Assembly (NCBI GenBank): GCA_012837965.1
Contig: DUQF01000025.1
Coordinates: 30,291-94,290, forward strand
Direction: 5' to 3'
DNA: 64,000 bases
From: Clostridiales bacterium
Lineage (GTDB): Bacteria; Bacillota; Clostridia; Christensenellales; Aristaeellaceae
Each line of letters opens with the position of its first letter. The first letter of the stretch is position 1. Both the position numbers and the translations under genes were made by a program. This document shows positions 8,977 through 17,367 of this stretch, in pieces. Below the pieces are notes generated by a model. It did not search any database and was not told the DNA's origin. It saw only the letters and a list, made by a program, of their open reading frames with translations.

Positions 8977-9428
8977 GAGCGCCGTCCGCCATCAAGCAAG
9001 AAATACATAAACTTGTCGGTACGCCCTGTCCCCTCAAAATGGATACCAAGGGGCGTGCCCTTTTGTTTTCGCCGAAACTATCAGAAAACGCCACCGCTGC
9101 CCTCACACAAAATGGATACCATGTATGGGAAGTGCCTGGCGGCCTGTGCATTGATCCCGCCCCTGCGCTTTGGGAAAGATTGTTCACACCCTTGCGGCAA
9201 AGGCCCAAACAACCTGAAGCCACTTCCCTGCACCGCCTGCTGGATATGCACAAGACCCCTCTGCCGGAGCAAAACGAGGCAATCTTAAGGCAGGGTCTTA
9301 TCCTGCTGTACCGTACCCCGTCCGATGCTTTTTTCAGCTTCGTGGGCAAAGCCATCGCGGACAGCCTGCGTGAAAATAGCCCCGTCCCCTCTCATCTTGG
9401 CATTTTGTTAGAAATTGGAGGTTTTTAA
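8973..9428 (+). CDS. Hypothetical protein
   Basis: A 151-residue protein of no family that I recognise. Composition is ordinary and soluble, without signal peptide or membrane segment. The N-terminal third (KGRALLFSPKLSENATAAL) looks like a small alpha/beta fold, and the middle is rich in Pro and Gln. It overlaps the DUF1934 gene by four bases and ends one base before the MBL gene, so it is the middle gene of a coupled three-gene operon. Codon use matches the neighbours, supporting a real gene. Confidence 0.7.
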   Translation: MRAPSAIKQEIHKLVGTPCPLKMDTKGRALLFSPKLSENATAALTQNGYHVWEVPGGLCIDPAPALWERLFTPLRQRPKQPEATSLHRLLDMHKTPLPEQNEAILRQGLILLYRTPSDAFFSFVGKAIADSLRENSPVPSHLGILLEIGGF

Positions 9429-10073
9429 ATGATTATTACCTACAACGGCCATGCGCAGTTTCTGATTGAAACAGCTTCCGGCCACCGTATCCTAACCGAC
9501 CCCTTTGATGAAACAGTCGGCTATCCCTGTGAGGAAAAAACTGCCGATGTAGTGACCGTCAGCCACCAGCACCATGACCATAATTACCTGAAAAAAGTAA
9601 CAAATTCCCCCATCGTCCTTGATAAAGCGGGCAGTTACTCCCCGCTTGACGGTGTAAAAATCAGCGCCATAACCGCATTCCACGATGATGAGCAAGGAAA
9701 ACTGCGGGGTGAAACGCTAATGTTTAAGTATGAAATAGACGGACTTACCCTTGCCCACCTTGGCGACCTTGGTTGCCTGCCCAACCAGGAGCAGTACAAT
9801 TTCCTGATGGGTGTAGATATCCTGTTTGTTCCCATCGGCGGTACTTATACCTTGGACACCTTGCAGGCAAAAGAAGTGGTGCAAAAGATCCACCCGCGTT
9901 GTACCATACCTATGCACTACCGGGATGAGGATGGGGGGATTGTGGGCTTGCTTCCGCCCGAACCTTTTGTGAAATTGTTCACGGACAACCCGCAAAAAAT
10001 GCCCCTTTGCAGGGTTACCAAGGAAGATTTGTCACAACAGCCCAAGCTCATTTGGCTTGCTCCGACACCTTGA
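9429..10073 (+). CDS. MBL-fold metal-dependent hydrolase (UlaG-like)
   Basis: 214 residues of the metallo-beta-lactamase fold. The metal motif HxHxDH is seen as H46-Q-H48-H49-D50-H51, with further ligands probably His in AFHDDEQ, the HLGDLG motif (about 113-118) and His in IPMHYRDED. The small size and THH-like motif match the UlaG/YtkL-type subgroup, which includes poorly defined hydrolases; the substrate is unknown. GGAGG at 9417-9421 sets the ATG, which directly follows the previous stop codon. Confidence 0.88.
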   Translation: MIITYNGHAQFLIETASGHRILTDPFDETVGYPCEEKTADVVTVSHQHHDHNYLKKVTNSPIVLDKAGSYSPLDGVKISAITAFHDDEQGKLRGETLMFKYEIDGLTLAHLGDLGCLPNQEQYNFLMGVDILFVPIGGTYTLDTLQAKEVVQKIHPRCTIPMHYRDEDGGIVGLLPPEPFVKLFTDNPQKMPLCRVTKEDLSQQPKLIWLAPTP

Positions 10074-10098
10074 AACAGCTAAACAAAAACGGTATAAT
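10070..10098 (+). promoter_or_regulatory. glnS-gltX promoter
   Basis: TTGAAA (10070-10075), a 17-bp spacer and TATAAT (10093-10098). The leader is only about 35 bases, too short for a T-box. Confidence 0.85.
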
Positions 10099-10139
10099 AA
10101 AAAGACCAACTACTAATGTAAGAAATTCGGGGGAATGAC

Positions 10140-11828
10140 ATGGACATGCAGCCGGAACGCTCAAACTTTATTTATGATGCCATCACGGAAGATTTGGAAC
10201 AGGGTCACTATGAGGTGGTGCGTACACGCTTTCCCCCTGAACCTAACGGCTATCTGCACATTGGTCATTGCAAAGCGCTGGTAACCGACTTTGGCGCCGC
10301 CGAAAAGTTTGGCGGGCTATGCAACCTGCGCTTTGACGACACCAACCCCACCAAGGAAGATACCGAATATGTCGACGCCATCATGGAAGATATCCATTGG
10401 CTGGGCTTTGAGTGGAACGGCGGCCTGTATTACGCTTCTGACTACTATGAAGAGCTATATCAGATTGCCGAAGACTTTATCATGCGGGATCTGGCCTATA
10501 TTGATGAACTTTGTCCCGATGAAATCAGGGAATATCGCGGCACCCTAACTGAGCCCGGCAAAAACAGCCCCTATCGGGACCGACCCAGGGAAGAATCATT
10601 GGACCTCTTCCGCCGTATGCGAAAGGGCGAATTCCCCGAAGGCTCGTATGTTTTACGTTCCAAAATCGACATGGCTTCGCCCAACATGAACATGAGGGAC
10701 CCGGTCATGTACCGCATCCTGCACGAAACCCACCACCGCACGGGTGATGACTGGTGCATTTACCCCATGTATGATTTTGCGCACCCCTTGTCCGACGCCC
10801 TTGAGGGCGTGACGCACAGCCTGTGTTCGCTGGAGTTTGAAGACCACCGCCCCTTATATGACTGGGCTGTTGAAAACGCCGGTTTTAGGGAAAAGCACCA
10901 AGATAAGGACGGCAATTGGACCATCGGTCCCCGCCAGATTGAGTTTGCCCGCCTGAACATTACCCGAACCGTAATGAGCAAGCGCCTCCTTCGCCAACTG
11001 GTGGAAGGAAATCACGTAACCGGTTGGGACGATCCCCGTATGCCTACCCTATCGGGTATGCGCCGCAGGGGCTATTCCCCCGCCGCCATTCGGGACTTTA
11101 TCGAACGGGTAGGCCTTGCCAAGGCCGACTCCGTCGTGGACTTTGCCCTGCTTGAATACTGTGTGCGCCAAGACCTTGGCGACCAAGCCAGCCGGGTCAT
11201 GGCAGTAATAAACCCCCTGCCTATCGAGCTAAACAATTGGCCCGAAAGCAAGACGGATATCCTTACCATCGAAAATCATCCCAATCATCCCGAGTTTGGC
11301 GAGCGGGAAGTAAAGTTTGGCAAACACCTGTATATCGACAGGGAAGACTTTATGGAAGATCCGCCCAAAAAGTTTTTCCGCCTGCGTCCGGGCGGCGAAG
11401 TTCGCTTAAAAGGCGCCTATATTATCAAGTGCGAGGAAGTTATCAAGAACGCCGACGGCAGTATTAAAAAACTCATCTGCTCATGCGACCTTGACAGCCG
11501 CTCCGGCAGCCCCGGCGCCGAGCGCAAGGTGAGAGGTACCCTGCAGTGGATCAATGCCGACGATTGCGTTCCCTTTGAAGCAAGGCTGTATGAGCCCCTG
11601 CTTGAAGAGGATAGCCCCGAAAACGAGGGTCTGGACTTTATGGAGCGCCTGAACCCCGAGAGCCTGACTGTAAAACAGGGCTTTGCCGAACCCATTGTTG
11701 GGGATGCAAAAGTGGGCGACAGGTTCCAGTTCCTGCGTATTGGCTATTTCTGTAAAGACCCCGATTCCACCCAAGAGATGCCGGTTTACAACCGCACCGT
11801 TTCCCTGCGAGATAGTTATCGCCCCTAA
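10140..11828 (+). CDS. glnS: Glutaminyl-tRNA synthetase
   Basis: Charges tRNA-Gln with glutamine using ATP in the cytoplasm. The 562-residue protein shows the class I HIGH motif (H40-I-G-H43, in NGYLHIGHCKA), the KMSKS-type loop M279-S-K-R282, and the C-terminal beta-barrel anticodon-binding region. The start is ATG 10140 after a weak purine-rich site. Many Firmicutes lack this enzyme and make Gln-tRNA by amidating Glu-tRNA with GatCAB; direct charging is therefore notable. Bacterial GlnRS is generally thought to derive from eukaryotes by transfer. It is followed after 10 bases by gltX in the same operon. Confidence 0.97.
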   Translation: MDMQPERSNFIYDAITEDLEQGHYEVVRTRFPPEPNGYLHIGHCKALVTDFGAAEKFGGLCNLRFDDTNPTKEDTEYVDAIMEDIHWLGFEWNGGLYYASDYYEELYQIAEDFIMRDLAYIDELCPDEIREYRGTLTEPGKNSPYRDRPREESLDLFRRMRKGEFPEGSYVLRSKIDMASPNMNMRDPVMYRILHETHHRTGDDWCIYPMYDFAHPLSDALEGVTHSLCSLEFEDHRPLYDWAVENAGFREKHQDKDGNWTIGPRQIEFARLNITRTVMSKRLLRQLVEGNHVTGWDDPRMPTLSGMRRRGYSPAAIRDFIERVGLAKADSVVDFALLEYCVRQDLGDQASRVMAVINPLPIELNNWPESKTDILTIENHPNHPEFGEREVKFGKHLYIDREDFMEDPPKKFFRLRPGGEVRLKGAYIIKCEEVIKNADGSIKKLICSCDLDSRSGSPGAERKVRGTLQWINADDCVPFEARLYEPLLEEDSPENEGLDFMERLNPESLTVKQGFAEPIVGDAKVGDRFQFLRIGYFCKDPDSTQEMPVYNRTVSLRDSYRP

Positions 11829-11838
11829 GGAGGCCTAT

Positions 11839-13296
11839 ATGCAACAAGTACGTACACGTTTTGCCCCAAGCCCTACCGGCTACCTGCACCTTGGGGGCTT
11901 GCGCACGGCATTATACACTTGGTTACTTGCCCGTAAATATAACGGGCGCTTCATTTTGCGCATTGAAGATACCGACCAGGAAAGAGAAGTGCCGGGCTCG
12001 GTGGAGTTGATTTATAAATCCATGCGCCAGGCCGGCCTGACTTACGATGAAGGCCCTGATGTGGGCGGCGACTATGGCCCCTACATCCAGTCCCAGCGCA
12101 AGGACACCTACCTGCCTTATGCCCTGCAACTGATTGAATCAGGGCATGCCTATCCCTGCTTTTGCACCAAGGAAGAGCTGGACAAGCGCAGGGCAGAAAC
12201 AACCCAGCGGGGCGACACTTGGAAATACGATAAAAAATGCCTGTCCATCCCTAAGGAAGAGGCCAAGCGCCGTATGGAGTCAGGTGAAAGCTACGTCATT
12301 CGCCAAAACATTCCTGCCACCGGAACAGCCGGTTTTGATGATATTCTCTATGGTCATGTGGAAGTGTCTTGTGACACGTTGGACGATAATGTCCTGATCA
12401 AGGCTGACGGCCTGCCCACCTATAATTTCGCTAACGTGATCGACGACCATTTGATGGCCATAAGCCACGTAACCCGCGGCACGGAGTACCTGTCAAGCGC
12501 TCCCAAGTATAACCTTTTATATAGCGCCCTTGGCTGGACGCCGCCGCTGTACATTCACCTGCCCGTTGTCATGAAGGACGCAACCCGCAAACTGTCCAAG
12601 CGCCACGGCGATCCCTCTTTTGAAGACCTTTTGGAAATGGGCTATTTGCGTGAAGCTATTATCAACTTCATTGCTTTGCTTGGCTGGAGTCCGGGCACCG
12701 ATCAGGAGTTTTTCACCTTGGAGGAGCTGATTGAAGCCTTTGATGAAACGACTCTGAATAAGTCGCCAGCCATTTTCAACATGGACAAGCTCACCTGGTT
12801 TAATACCGAATATATCCGTCGGCTACCGTTTGAAGAGTATTTGGAACTTGCCACCCCTTGGTTTGATAAGACTCTACAAGGCGTGGAAATCGACTACAAG
12901 CGTTTGGCGGAACTTATGCAAAGCCGCACGGAAGTATTTAACCGTATCCCCGATATGGTGGCCTTCTTAAAGGAAGTCCCTGAATATGAGGTGGGCCTAT
13001 ATATCAACAAACGTTCCAAAACCACCGTGGAAAACTCCAAAGAAGCGCTGGAGTTTATTCTACCGGTGATTGAAGGCATTGAACCTTGGAGCGAACCCGT
13101 TATCCACGATGCGCTTATGGGCGCCATTGCCGACTCCGGGCGCAAAAACGGCGCCGTTCTCTGGCCGCTGCGCATCGCCCTATCGGGCCAGCAGTCAACG
13201 CCGGGCGGCGCGGTAGAGATTGCCTGCCTGCTTGGCAAGGAAGAGAGCATCCTGCGCATCCAAAAAGCTCTTAAAAAATTAGCAGCGGAAGTTTAG
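11839..13296 (+). CDS. gltX: Glutamyl-tRNA synthetase
   Basis: Charges tRNA-Glu with glutamate. The 485-residue protein has the HIGH variant H17-L-G-G20 in PSPTGYLHLGG and the KMSKS variant K251-L-S-K-R255, followed by a helical anticodon-binding domain of the discriminating bacterial type. AAGGAGG at 11827-11833 sets the ATG at 11839; a longer frame reaching back into glnS is only overlap. Pairing with glnS suggests this GluRS need not mischarge tRNA-Gln. The stop codon is TAG, showing UAG is used as a normal stop here. Confidence 0.97.
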   Translation: MQQVRTRFAPSPTGYLHLGGLRTALYTWLLARKYNGRFILRIEDTDQEREVPGSVELIYKSMRQAGLTYDEGPDVGGDYGPYIQSQRKDTYLPYALQLIESGHAYPCFCTKEELDKRRAETTQRGDTWKYDKKCLSIPKEEAKRRMESGESYVIRQNIPATGTAGFDDILYGHVEVSCDTLDDNVLIKADGLPTYNFANVIDDHLMAISHVTRGTEYLSSAPKYNLLYSALGWTPPLYIHLPVVMKDATRKLSKRHGDPSFEDLLEMGYLREAIINFIALLGWSPGTDQEFFTLEELIEAFDETTLNKSPAIFNMDKLTWFNTEYIRRLPFEEYLELATPWFDKTLQGVEIDYKRLAELMQSRTEVFNRIPDMVAFLKEVPEYEVGLYINKRSKTTVENSKEALEFILPVIEGIEPWSEPVIHDALMGAIADSGRKNGAVLWPLRIALSGQQSTPGGAVEIACLLGKEESILRIQKALKKLAAEV

Positions 13297-13309
13297 TCAG
13301 TCCAAATTT

Positions 13310-13346
13310 GGATGAATGTCATTCAGATTGATATTCATCCCTTTTT
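13310..13346 (+). terminator. Intrinsic terminator of glnS-gltX
   Basis: GGATGAAT (13310-13317) pairs with ATTCATCC (13333-13340), followed by CTTTTTC. Confidence 0.75.
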
Positions 13347-13392
13347 CTCTTTTTTAATTCAATACTTTACCCAAACTTGATGTGTTTTCCGC

Positions 13393-13420
13393 TTGCTTTT
13401 TTTACCAAATGCGCTATAAT
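13393..13420 (+). promoter_or_regulatory. Promoter of the HPr-like gene
   Basis: TTGCTT (13393-13398), a 16-bp spacer and TATAAT (13415-13420). Confidence 0.7.
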
Positions 13421-13449
13421 GGATATAGCAAATATTGGAGGTATCGAAT

Positions 13450-13680
13450 ATGAAATCTTTTCCGATTAAGTTATCCTTCGCTGAGGAGGTCAAAACTTTT
13501 GTAAACATTGTCAACCGCTATGATTATGATATGGATCTGCGCGCTGGGCGCCATGTAGTGGATGCCAAATCCATCTTGGGTATTTTCTCTTTGGATTTAA
13601 GCCAGCCGATTACCTTGGAAGTTTATGCCGACAACTGCGATGACTTGGTTAAGGATTTGGGCCCCTTTGTTGTAGGGTAA
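13450..13680 (+). CDS. HPr-like protein lacking the phosphorylatable histidine
   Basis: 76 residues with the HPr fold signature around K40-S41-I-L-G-I-F-S-L-D-L, equivalent to the Ser46 region of HPr (KSIMGVMSL). The usual active-site GIHARPA is replaced by SFAEEVKTF; no His lies near the equivalent of His15. It therefore cannot carry phosphate for PTS sugar uptake but could be phosphorylated on the serine by HPr kinase, like Bacillus Crh, a cofactor for CcpA. GGAGG at 13437-13441 sets ATG 13450. It has its own promoter and a strong terminator. The regulatory role is inference; a degenerate protein is the alternative. Confidence 0.82.
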   Translation: MKSFPIKLSFAEEVKTFVNIVNRYDYDMDLRAGRHVVDAKSILGIFSLDLSQPITLEVYADNCDDLVKDLGPFVVG

Positions 13681-13734
13681 GCCTTCCCCTTTGTTTGTTT
13701 ATTCTTCATTTTCTTTTTTCTCCTTTCTTTCTTC

Positions 13735-13762
13735 GGCCGGCGCTACGGTGTCGGCCATTTTT
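13735..13762 (+). terminator. Strong terminator with UACG tetraloop
   Basis: A 9-bp stem (13735-13743 with 13748-13756, two G-U pairs) closes the stable C(UACG)G tetraloop and is followed by TTTTTC. The region between it and the HPr-like stop is a pyrimidine-rich tract without a gene. Confidence 0.85.
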
Positions 13763-13791
13763 CTATATAAAATACCTTAGAGGAGGATCTT

Positions 13792-14691
13792 ATGCTCATT
13801 TGTGACGCGCACTGTGATACGCTTTCTCGCCTGTTTAACAACTATAAAACCGACCGCTTGGATATAACCTTAGAGCGCCTAAAAGAAGGTAAAATCAGCC
13901 TGCAAACCATGGCCATGTATGTGGGTGGCTCCAACAAACCCGAAGACGTAAAGCGCCAAATGGATGGCATGCTGACTGTCTATCAAGACCTCTTAAAAAA
14001 TGGCTGGGTACAGGCTTTTGACCCCTCGGAAGCGGAGGAGAACAAAGTTAAAACCATGCTGTCCATCGAAGGCTGCGAAATTTTCGAGCAGGATTTTGCC
14101 TATATTCAATTGTACCGGGATGCCGGTGTACGCATGGCCGCCATTACCTGGAACTATGAAAACGCCTTGGGTACGCCTCACTGCAAGGATGCGACCACCG
14201 GCCTTACCGATTTTGGCTTTAAATGCCTTTTTGAAATGGAGCGCTTAGGTATCGCCGCCGATGTGAGCCACTTAAACGAGCGTGGTTTTTGGGATATTAT
14301 GAACAAAGGGCACAAGCCCCCGCTCGCCTCCCATTCCTGTGCCCGCAAAATATGCGACCATACCCGTAACCTAAACGACGAGCAATTAAAAGCCCTGTTT
14401 CAATCAGGCGGCTGGATTGGGCTTAACTACCTGCCCCTCTTTTTAACAGGCTCAAATGATGCCACCACCGAAGATATTGCCCGCCATATCCGCCACATGT
14501 ATGATTTGGGCGGAGCGGGACACGTGGGGCTTGGCTCTGATTTTGACGGCATTGGCGAAAAACCCGTCGGCCTTGACAATCCCACGGAGCTTACCAACCT
14601 CTTTGAAACCTTGAAAAACCATGGTTTTTCACAGGCCGACCTTAATGATATCGCCGGCAAGGCGTTCATAGATTACTATAAGCGATTGTAA
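13792..14691 (+). CDS. Membrane dipeptidase-like peptidase, family M19
   Basis: 299 residues of the amidohydrolase fold. Family M19 enzymes hydrolyse dipeptides with a binuclear zinc site. Visible are H7-x-D9 in CDAHCDTL, the bridging Glu in MLSIEGCEIF (about 85-94), the DVSHLNERGFWD segment, SHSCARKICDHTRN and GLGSDFDGIGE. There is no signal peptide, so the bacterial enzyme is probably cytoplasmic. AGAGGAGG before ATG 13792 supports the start. It stands alone between a terminator and the next promoter. The natural substrate, perhaps cell-wall D-amino dipeptides, is not known. Confidence 0.92.
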   Translation: MLICDAHCDTLSRLFNNYKTDRLDITLERLKEGKISLQTMAMYVGGSNKPEDVKRQMDGMLTVYQDLLKNGWVQAFDPSEAEENKVKTMLSIEGCEIFEQDFAYIQLYRDAGVRMAAITWNYENALGTPHCKDATTGLTDFGFKCLFEMERLGIAADVSHLNERGFWDIMNKGHKPPLASHSCARKICDHTRNLNDEQLKALFQSGGWIGLNYLPLFLTGSNDATTEDIARHIRHMYDLGGAGHVGLGSDFDGIGEKPVGLDNPTELTNLFETLKNHGFSQADLNDIAGKAFIDYYKRL

Positions 14692-14749
14692 AGCCGCCCG
14701 CTTGATGAACCATCTTTCCAGTAAAAGACATTTGTTAACAGTTTGTTTC

Positions 14750-14778
14750 TTGCAAGCATTCTGCACATATTGTATAAT
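14750..14778 (+). promoter_or_regulatory. Promoter of the parvulin lipoprotein gene
   Basis: TTGCAA (14750-14755), a 17-bp spacer and TATAAT (14773-14778). Confidence 0.78.
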
Positions 14779-14823
14779 ACTTCTCGGCGGGCTTTGCCCG
14801 ATAATGAAACGGAGATGAACACG

Positions 14824-16185
14824 ATGAAGAAAAAACTTGTCCTACTGTTAGCTTTAGCGCTTTCACTAAGCCTGACGGGCTGTAACTTAGTCGTCAAAGA
14901 CAAAGCGGTTGATATGCAGCGCACGGTGCTTTCTGTCAACGACGAAATCGTCAGCAAAGAAAGCTTCCTGCCGCGTTATGAAGAAACCTTGGCCAGGCAG
15001 CGCCAGTTTGAGCAGATGCTGGCCGCAAACGGCATCACCGGCTATGACATGAGCGATTCGGAAGTAGCCGAGCAAACCATGGACACCCTGATTCGCCGCA
15101 TAGTGATTAACCAAAAGGCTAAGGAAATGGGACTGACCACCCTATCAGAAGAAGAGCAAAAGCAAATGGAAGAGGCAGCGCAAAGTGACTACCAAACCAA
15201 TTTAGATACCGTAAAAGCCCAATACTTTACCGGAAGCCAGCTGCCTGAAGAAGAGCTTGAAAAGGCCATAAAAAAGCAGGCTGTTAAACTTGGCATCACT
15301 TATGAAAATATGGCGGAAACCGCCCTCAATTCCATCATCGAAGACAAGGTACGGGAAGAAATATACAAAGACATTACCGTTGAAGACACTGCCATACAAG
15401 AAGAATATGACAGCCGTGTTCATAGCGATAAAACCCGCTTTGAGCAGGATTCGGCCGCCTACGGCAGCGACCGCCTCAGCGGTAAAGACCTCTACTATGT
15501 ACCTGCCGGCTACCGCCTTGTAAAGCAAGTGCTGGTAAAGTTTGACGAAGAATCCCAAGCCGCCATTGACGAGGCAAGGACTGCCCATCAACCCTTTGAA
15601 GCGGCCGTAACCCAGGCGCAAAACAACTTGGATGAAAACGCTGCCGCCATAGAGGCTGCGGAAAGTGACGAAAAAAAGGCTGAACTTGAGGCAAACGTTG
15701 AAGCCCTGACCGCCTTGCTTGAAAACGCCCAAAAAGAGGCCGAACCTACCCAAAAGGCACTGGATATGGCGCTTGAAAAGGGCTACACCGCCATCTACGG
15801 GAAAGCTCACGACATTTACTTGCGTGCCCATTTGGGCACAAGCTTTGACAAACTTGTCAAAGAATTTTCCGAAGACCCCGGTCAGCCCGAAGAAGGCTAC
15901 GCCATCACCGACAATTTCACCCAGTTTGACAGCGCCTTTGTAGAACCCGCCATGGCACTATCTGCGGCAGGTAACGTAGCTCGGCCTTCCAAAGGCCAGT
16001 ATGGCTACTACATTGTGCAATACACAGGCGATATAAAGGAAGGCCCCGTTAATTTCGAAACAGTAAAAGACGACATCCATGCCGAGCTTCTAAAAAAAGC
16101 GCAGGACGATGCCTTTACCGCCGCCGTGCAGGCTTGGATTGACGCATCTACCGTTGAAAAGTTTATCGATCGGGTGCTTGAATAA
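14824..16185 (+). CDS. PrsA/SurA-type peptidyl-prolyl isomerase lipoprotein
   Basis: A 453-residue foldase of the outer membrane face. The N-terminus is a lipoprotein signal with lipobox L17-T-G-C20, so it is anchored at Cys20. Residues about 34-200 form the helical SurA/PrsA N-domain. A parvulin (PPIC) domain follows, starting VPAGYRLVKQVLVKFDE (226-242) and resuming at about 335-402 with FDKLVKEFSEDPG and KGQYGYYIVQY. The two halves are separated by about 75 residues of Glu/Ala-rich coiled coil (250-325). GGAG at 14811-14814 fits ATG 14824 better than ATG 14815, which it touches. It probably helps secreted proteins fold. Confidence 0.9.
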   Translation: MKKKLVLLLALALSLSLTGCNLVVKDKAVDMQRTVLSVNDEIVSKESFLPRYEETLARQRQFEQMLAANGITGYDMSDSEVAEQTMDTLIRRIVINQKAKEMGLTTLSEEEQKQMEEAAQSDYQTNLDTVKAQYFTGSQLPEEELEKAIKKQAVKLGITYENMAETALNSIIEDKVREEIYKDITVEDTAIQEEYDSRVHSDKTRFEQDSAAYGSDRLSGKDLYYVPAGYRLVKQVLVKFDEESQAAIDEARTAHQPFEAAVTQAQNNLDENAAAIEAAESDEKKAELEANVEALTALLENAQKEAEPTQKALDMALEKGYTAIYGKAHDIYLRAHLGTSFDKLVKEFSEDPGQPEEGYAITDNFTQFDSAFVEPAMALSAAGNVARPSKGQYGYYIVQYTGDIKEGPVNFETVKDDIHAELLKKAQDDAFTAAVQAWIDASTVEKFIDRVLE

Positions 16186-16202
16186 TAAATTAATACTTAC
16201 AA

Positions 16203-16234
16203 ACAGCGACAGGGTTTCCTGTCGCTGTTGTTGT
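16203..16234 (+). terminator. Intrinsic terminator of the parvulin gene
   Basis: An 11-bp perfect stem (16203-16213 with 16218-16228) and a GTTT loop are followed by a T-rich tail. Confidence 0.9.
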
Positions 16235-16257
16235 TTTTAATCTCTTACTGTTTCAAC

Positions 16258-17355
16258 TTACATTTGTTCGATGATAATCAACACTTCCATGGGATCGGGA
16301 GGCGGGGGCGGCGCATTAACAAAAGGCAAAGTCACTCCCACGCCTTCAACAAACTCCCCAAGAATAATATTGGAATCCTCTCCGATAATCTGAAGCGCCC
16401 TTTGTGCGCCAGCGCCCGTAGCAGGAATGGGCATAAAATTATTGATTTTCGGATCCTCGCTGCTTGACGGGTGAATAGGTATCAGTGTTGCCTGATGTCC
16501 CACATAGATCCCGTTTTCATCAAAGGAGAAACGCACCTGAACCAAAGTTGCCACATCAGCGTCCCCTCGTATAGTGCCGTTACCGCCAAAAACCAGATTG
16601 CCAATGGAATAAAAAATGCTTTCATTTTCCCGTACTTCAACGCCCTGTAAAACATGGGGATGATGGCCGATAACTACCGTTGCCCCTTGGGCAATGCAGA
16701 AGTCTGCCATTTCGGTTTGTAACTTATTGTGTCTTAAATAATATTCCGATCCGCCGTGCATAATGCCGACAATGGCATCTACACCCAAAGAGCGCACTCT
16801 TTCGAAGGTTTGCGCGATTTTGCCCTTTTCCCTATAATAATAAGTCGAATTAAAACTGATAAAGCCTATACGCGCGCCTTCTTTTTCGTAAACATAAGCT
16901 TTATTCGCGCTTTGACAATCGACAAACCATGGAATAGATACGGCTTCAAGCGCTTCGGTAGTGGATTCAAAACCCCTGATGCCATAGTCTTCGGAGTGAT
17001 TGTTACCAAGGCCTACCGCTTCAACGCTACCTTTCACCAAGATTTCAGCGTAATCAAGAGGCGCACGGAAATTATATTTCTTTTTAACTTTGCCCAAGGT
17101 GGAATCATAAAACGTGCCTTCAAGGTTAACAACAGTTAAATCATCTTGTGAAAAAATGGGGTATAGCCATGAAAAAGGGTAAGCTTTCCCATAAGTTTGA
17201 ACCATTTGAATGAAGTGATTGGGTCTATCCCAAAATCTTTCTTCTGAACCAAGCGTACAGTCGCCCCCGAAAGTAACGACGATATCGGTTGCGCCGGCTA
17301 AGGAGCAGGAAAGGACAAGCAGCAGCAGTAGGCAATAAATCAGAAACCTTTTCAA
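16258..17355 (-). CDS. Secreted CapA-family protein
   Basis: 365 residues with an N-terminal signal peptide (MKRFLIYCLLLLLVLSCSLAG) and the calcineurin-like CapA domain: TFGGDCTLGS with G30-G-D32, a VVNLEGTF block, VGLGNNHSEDYG, VGIMHGGSEYY and IGHHPHVLQGVE, which supply the metal ligands of this phosphoesterase-like fold. The family is named for poly-gamma-glutamate capsule synthesis, but most members outside cap operons have no proven role. The start is TTG at 17353-17355 with GAGGAGGT just upstream. It is the last gene of a vanW-tetR-capA operon, so a surface role is likely. A Pro-rich stretch (PPPPPDP) lies near the C-terminus. Confidence 0.9.
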   Translation of the reverse strand: MKRFLIYCLLLLLVLSCSLAGATDIVVTFGGDCTLGSEERFWDRPNHFIQMVQTYGKAYPFSWLYPIFSQDDLTVVNLEGTFYDSTLGKVKKKYNFRAPLDYAEILVKGSVEAVGLGNNHSEDYGIRGFESTTEALEAVSIPWFVDCQSANKAYVYEKEGARIGFISFNSTYYYREKGKIAQTFERVRSLGVDAIVGIMHGGSEYYLRHNKLQTEMADFCIAQGATVVIGHHPHVLQGVEVRENESIFYSIGNLVFGGNGTIRGDADVATLVQVRFSFDENGIYVGHQATLIPIHPSSSEDPKINNFMPIPATGAGAQRALQIIGEDSNIILGEFVEGVGVTLPFVNAPPPPPDPMEVLIIIEQM

Positions 17356-17367
17356 ACAGAAACCTCC

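Noticed and set aside
10099..10139. T-box riboswitch before glnS-gltX
   Set aside because: The leader is about 35 bases and lacks the T-box sequence; the argS leader is likewise too short.
15202..15831. 209-codon frame opposite the parvulin gene
   Set aside because: Mirror of a Glu/Ala-rich coiled-coil coding sequence; composition is artefactual (Phe/Leu/Val-rich).
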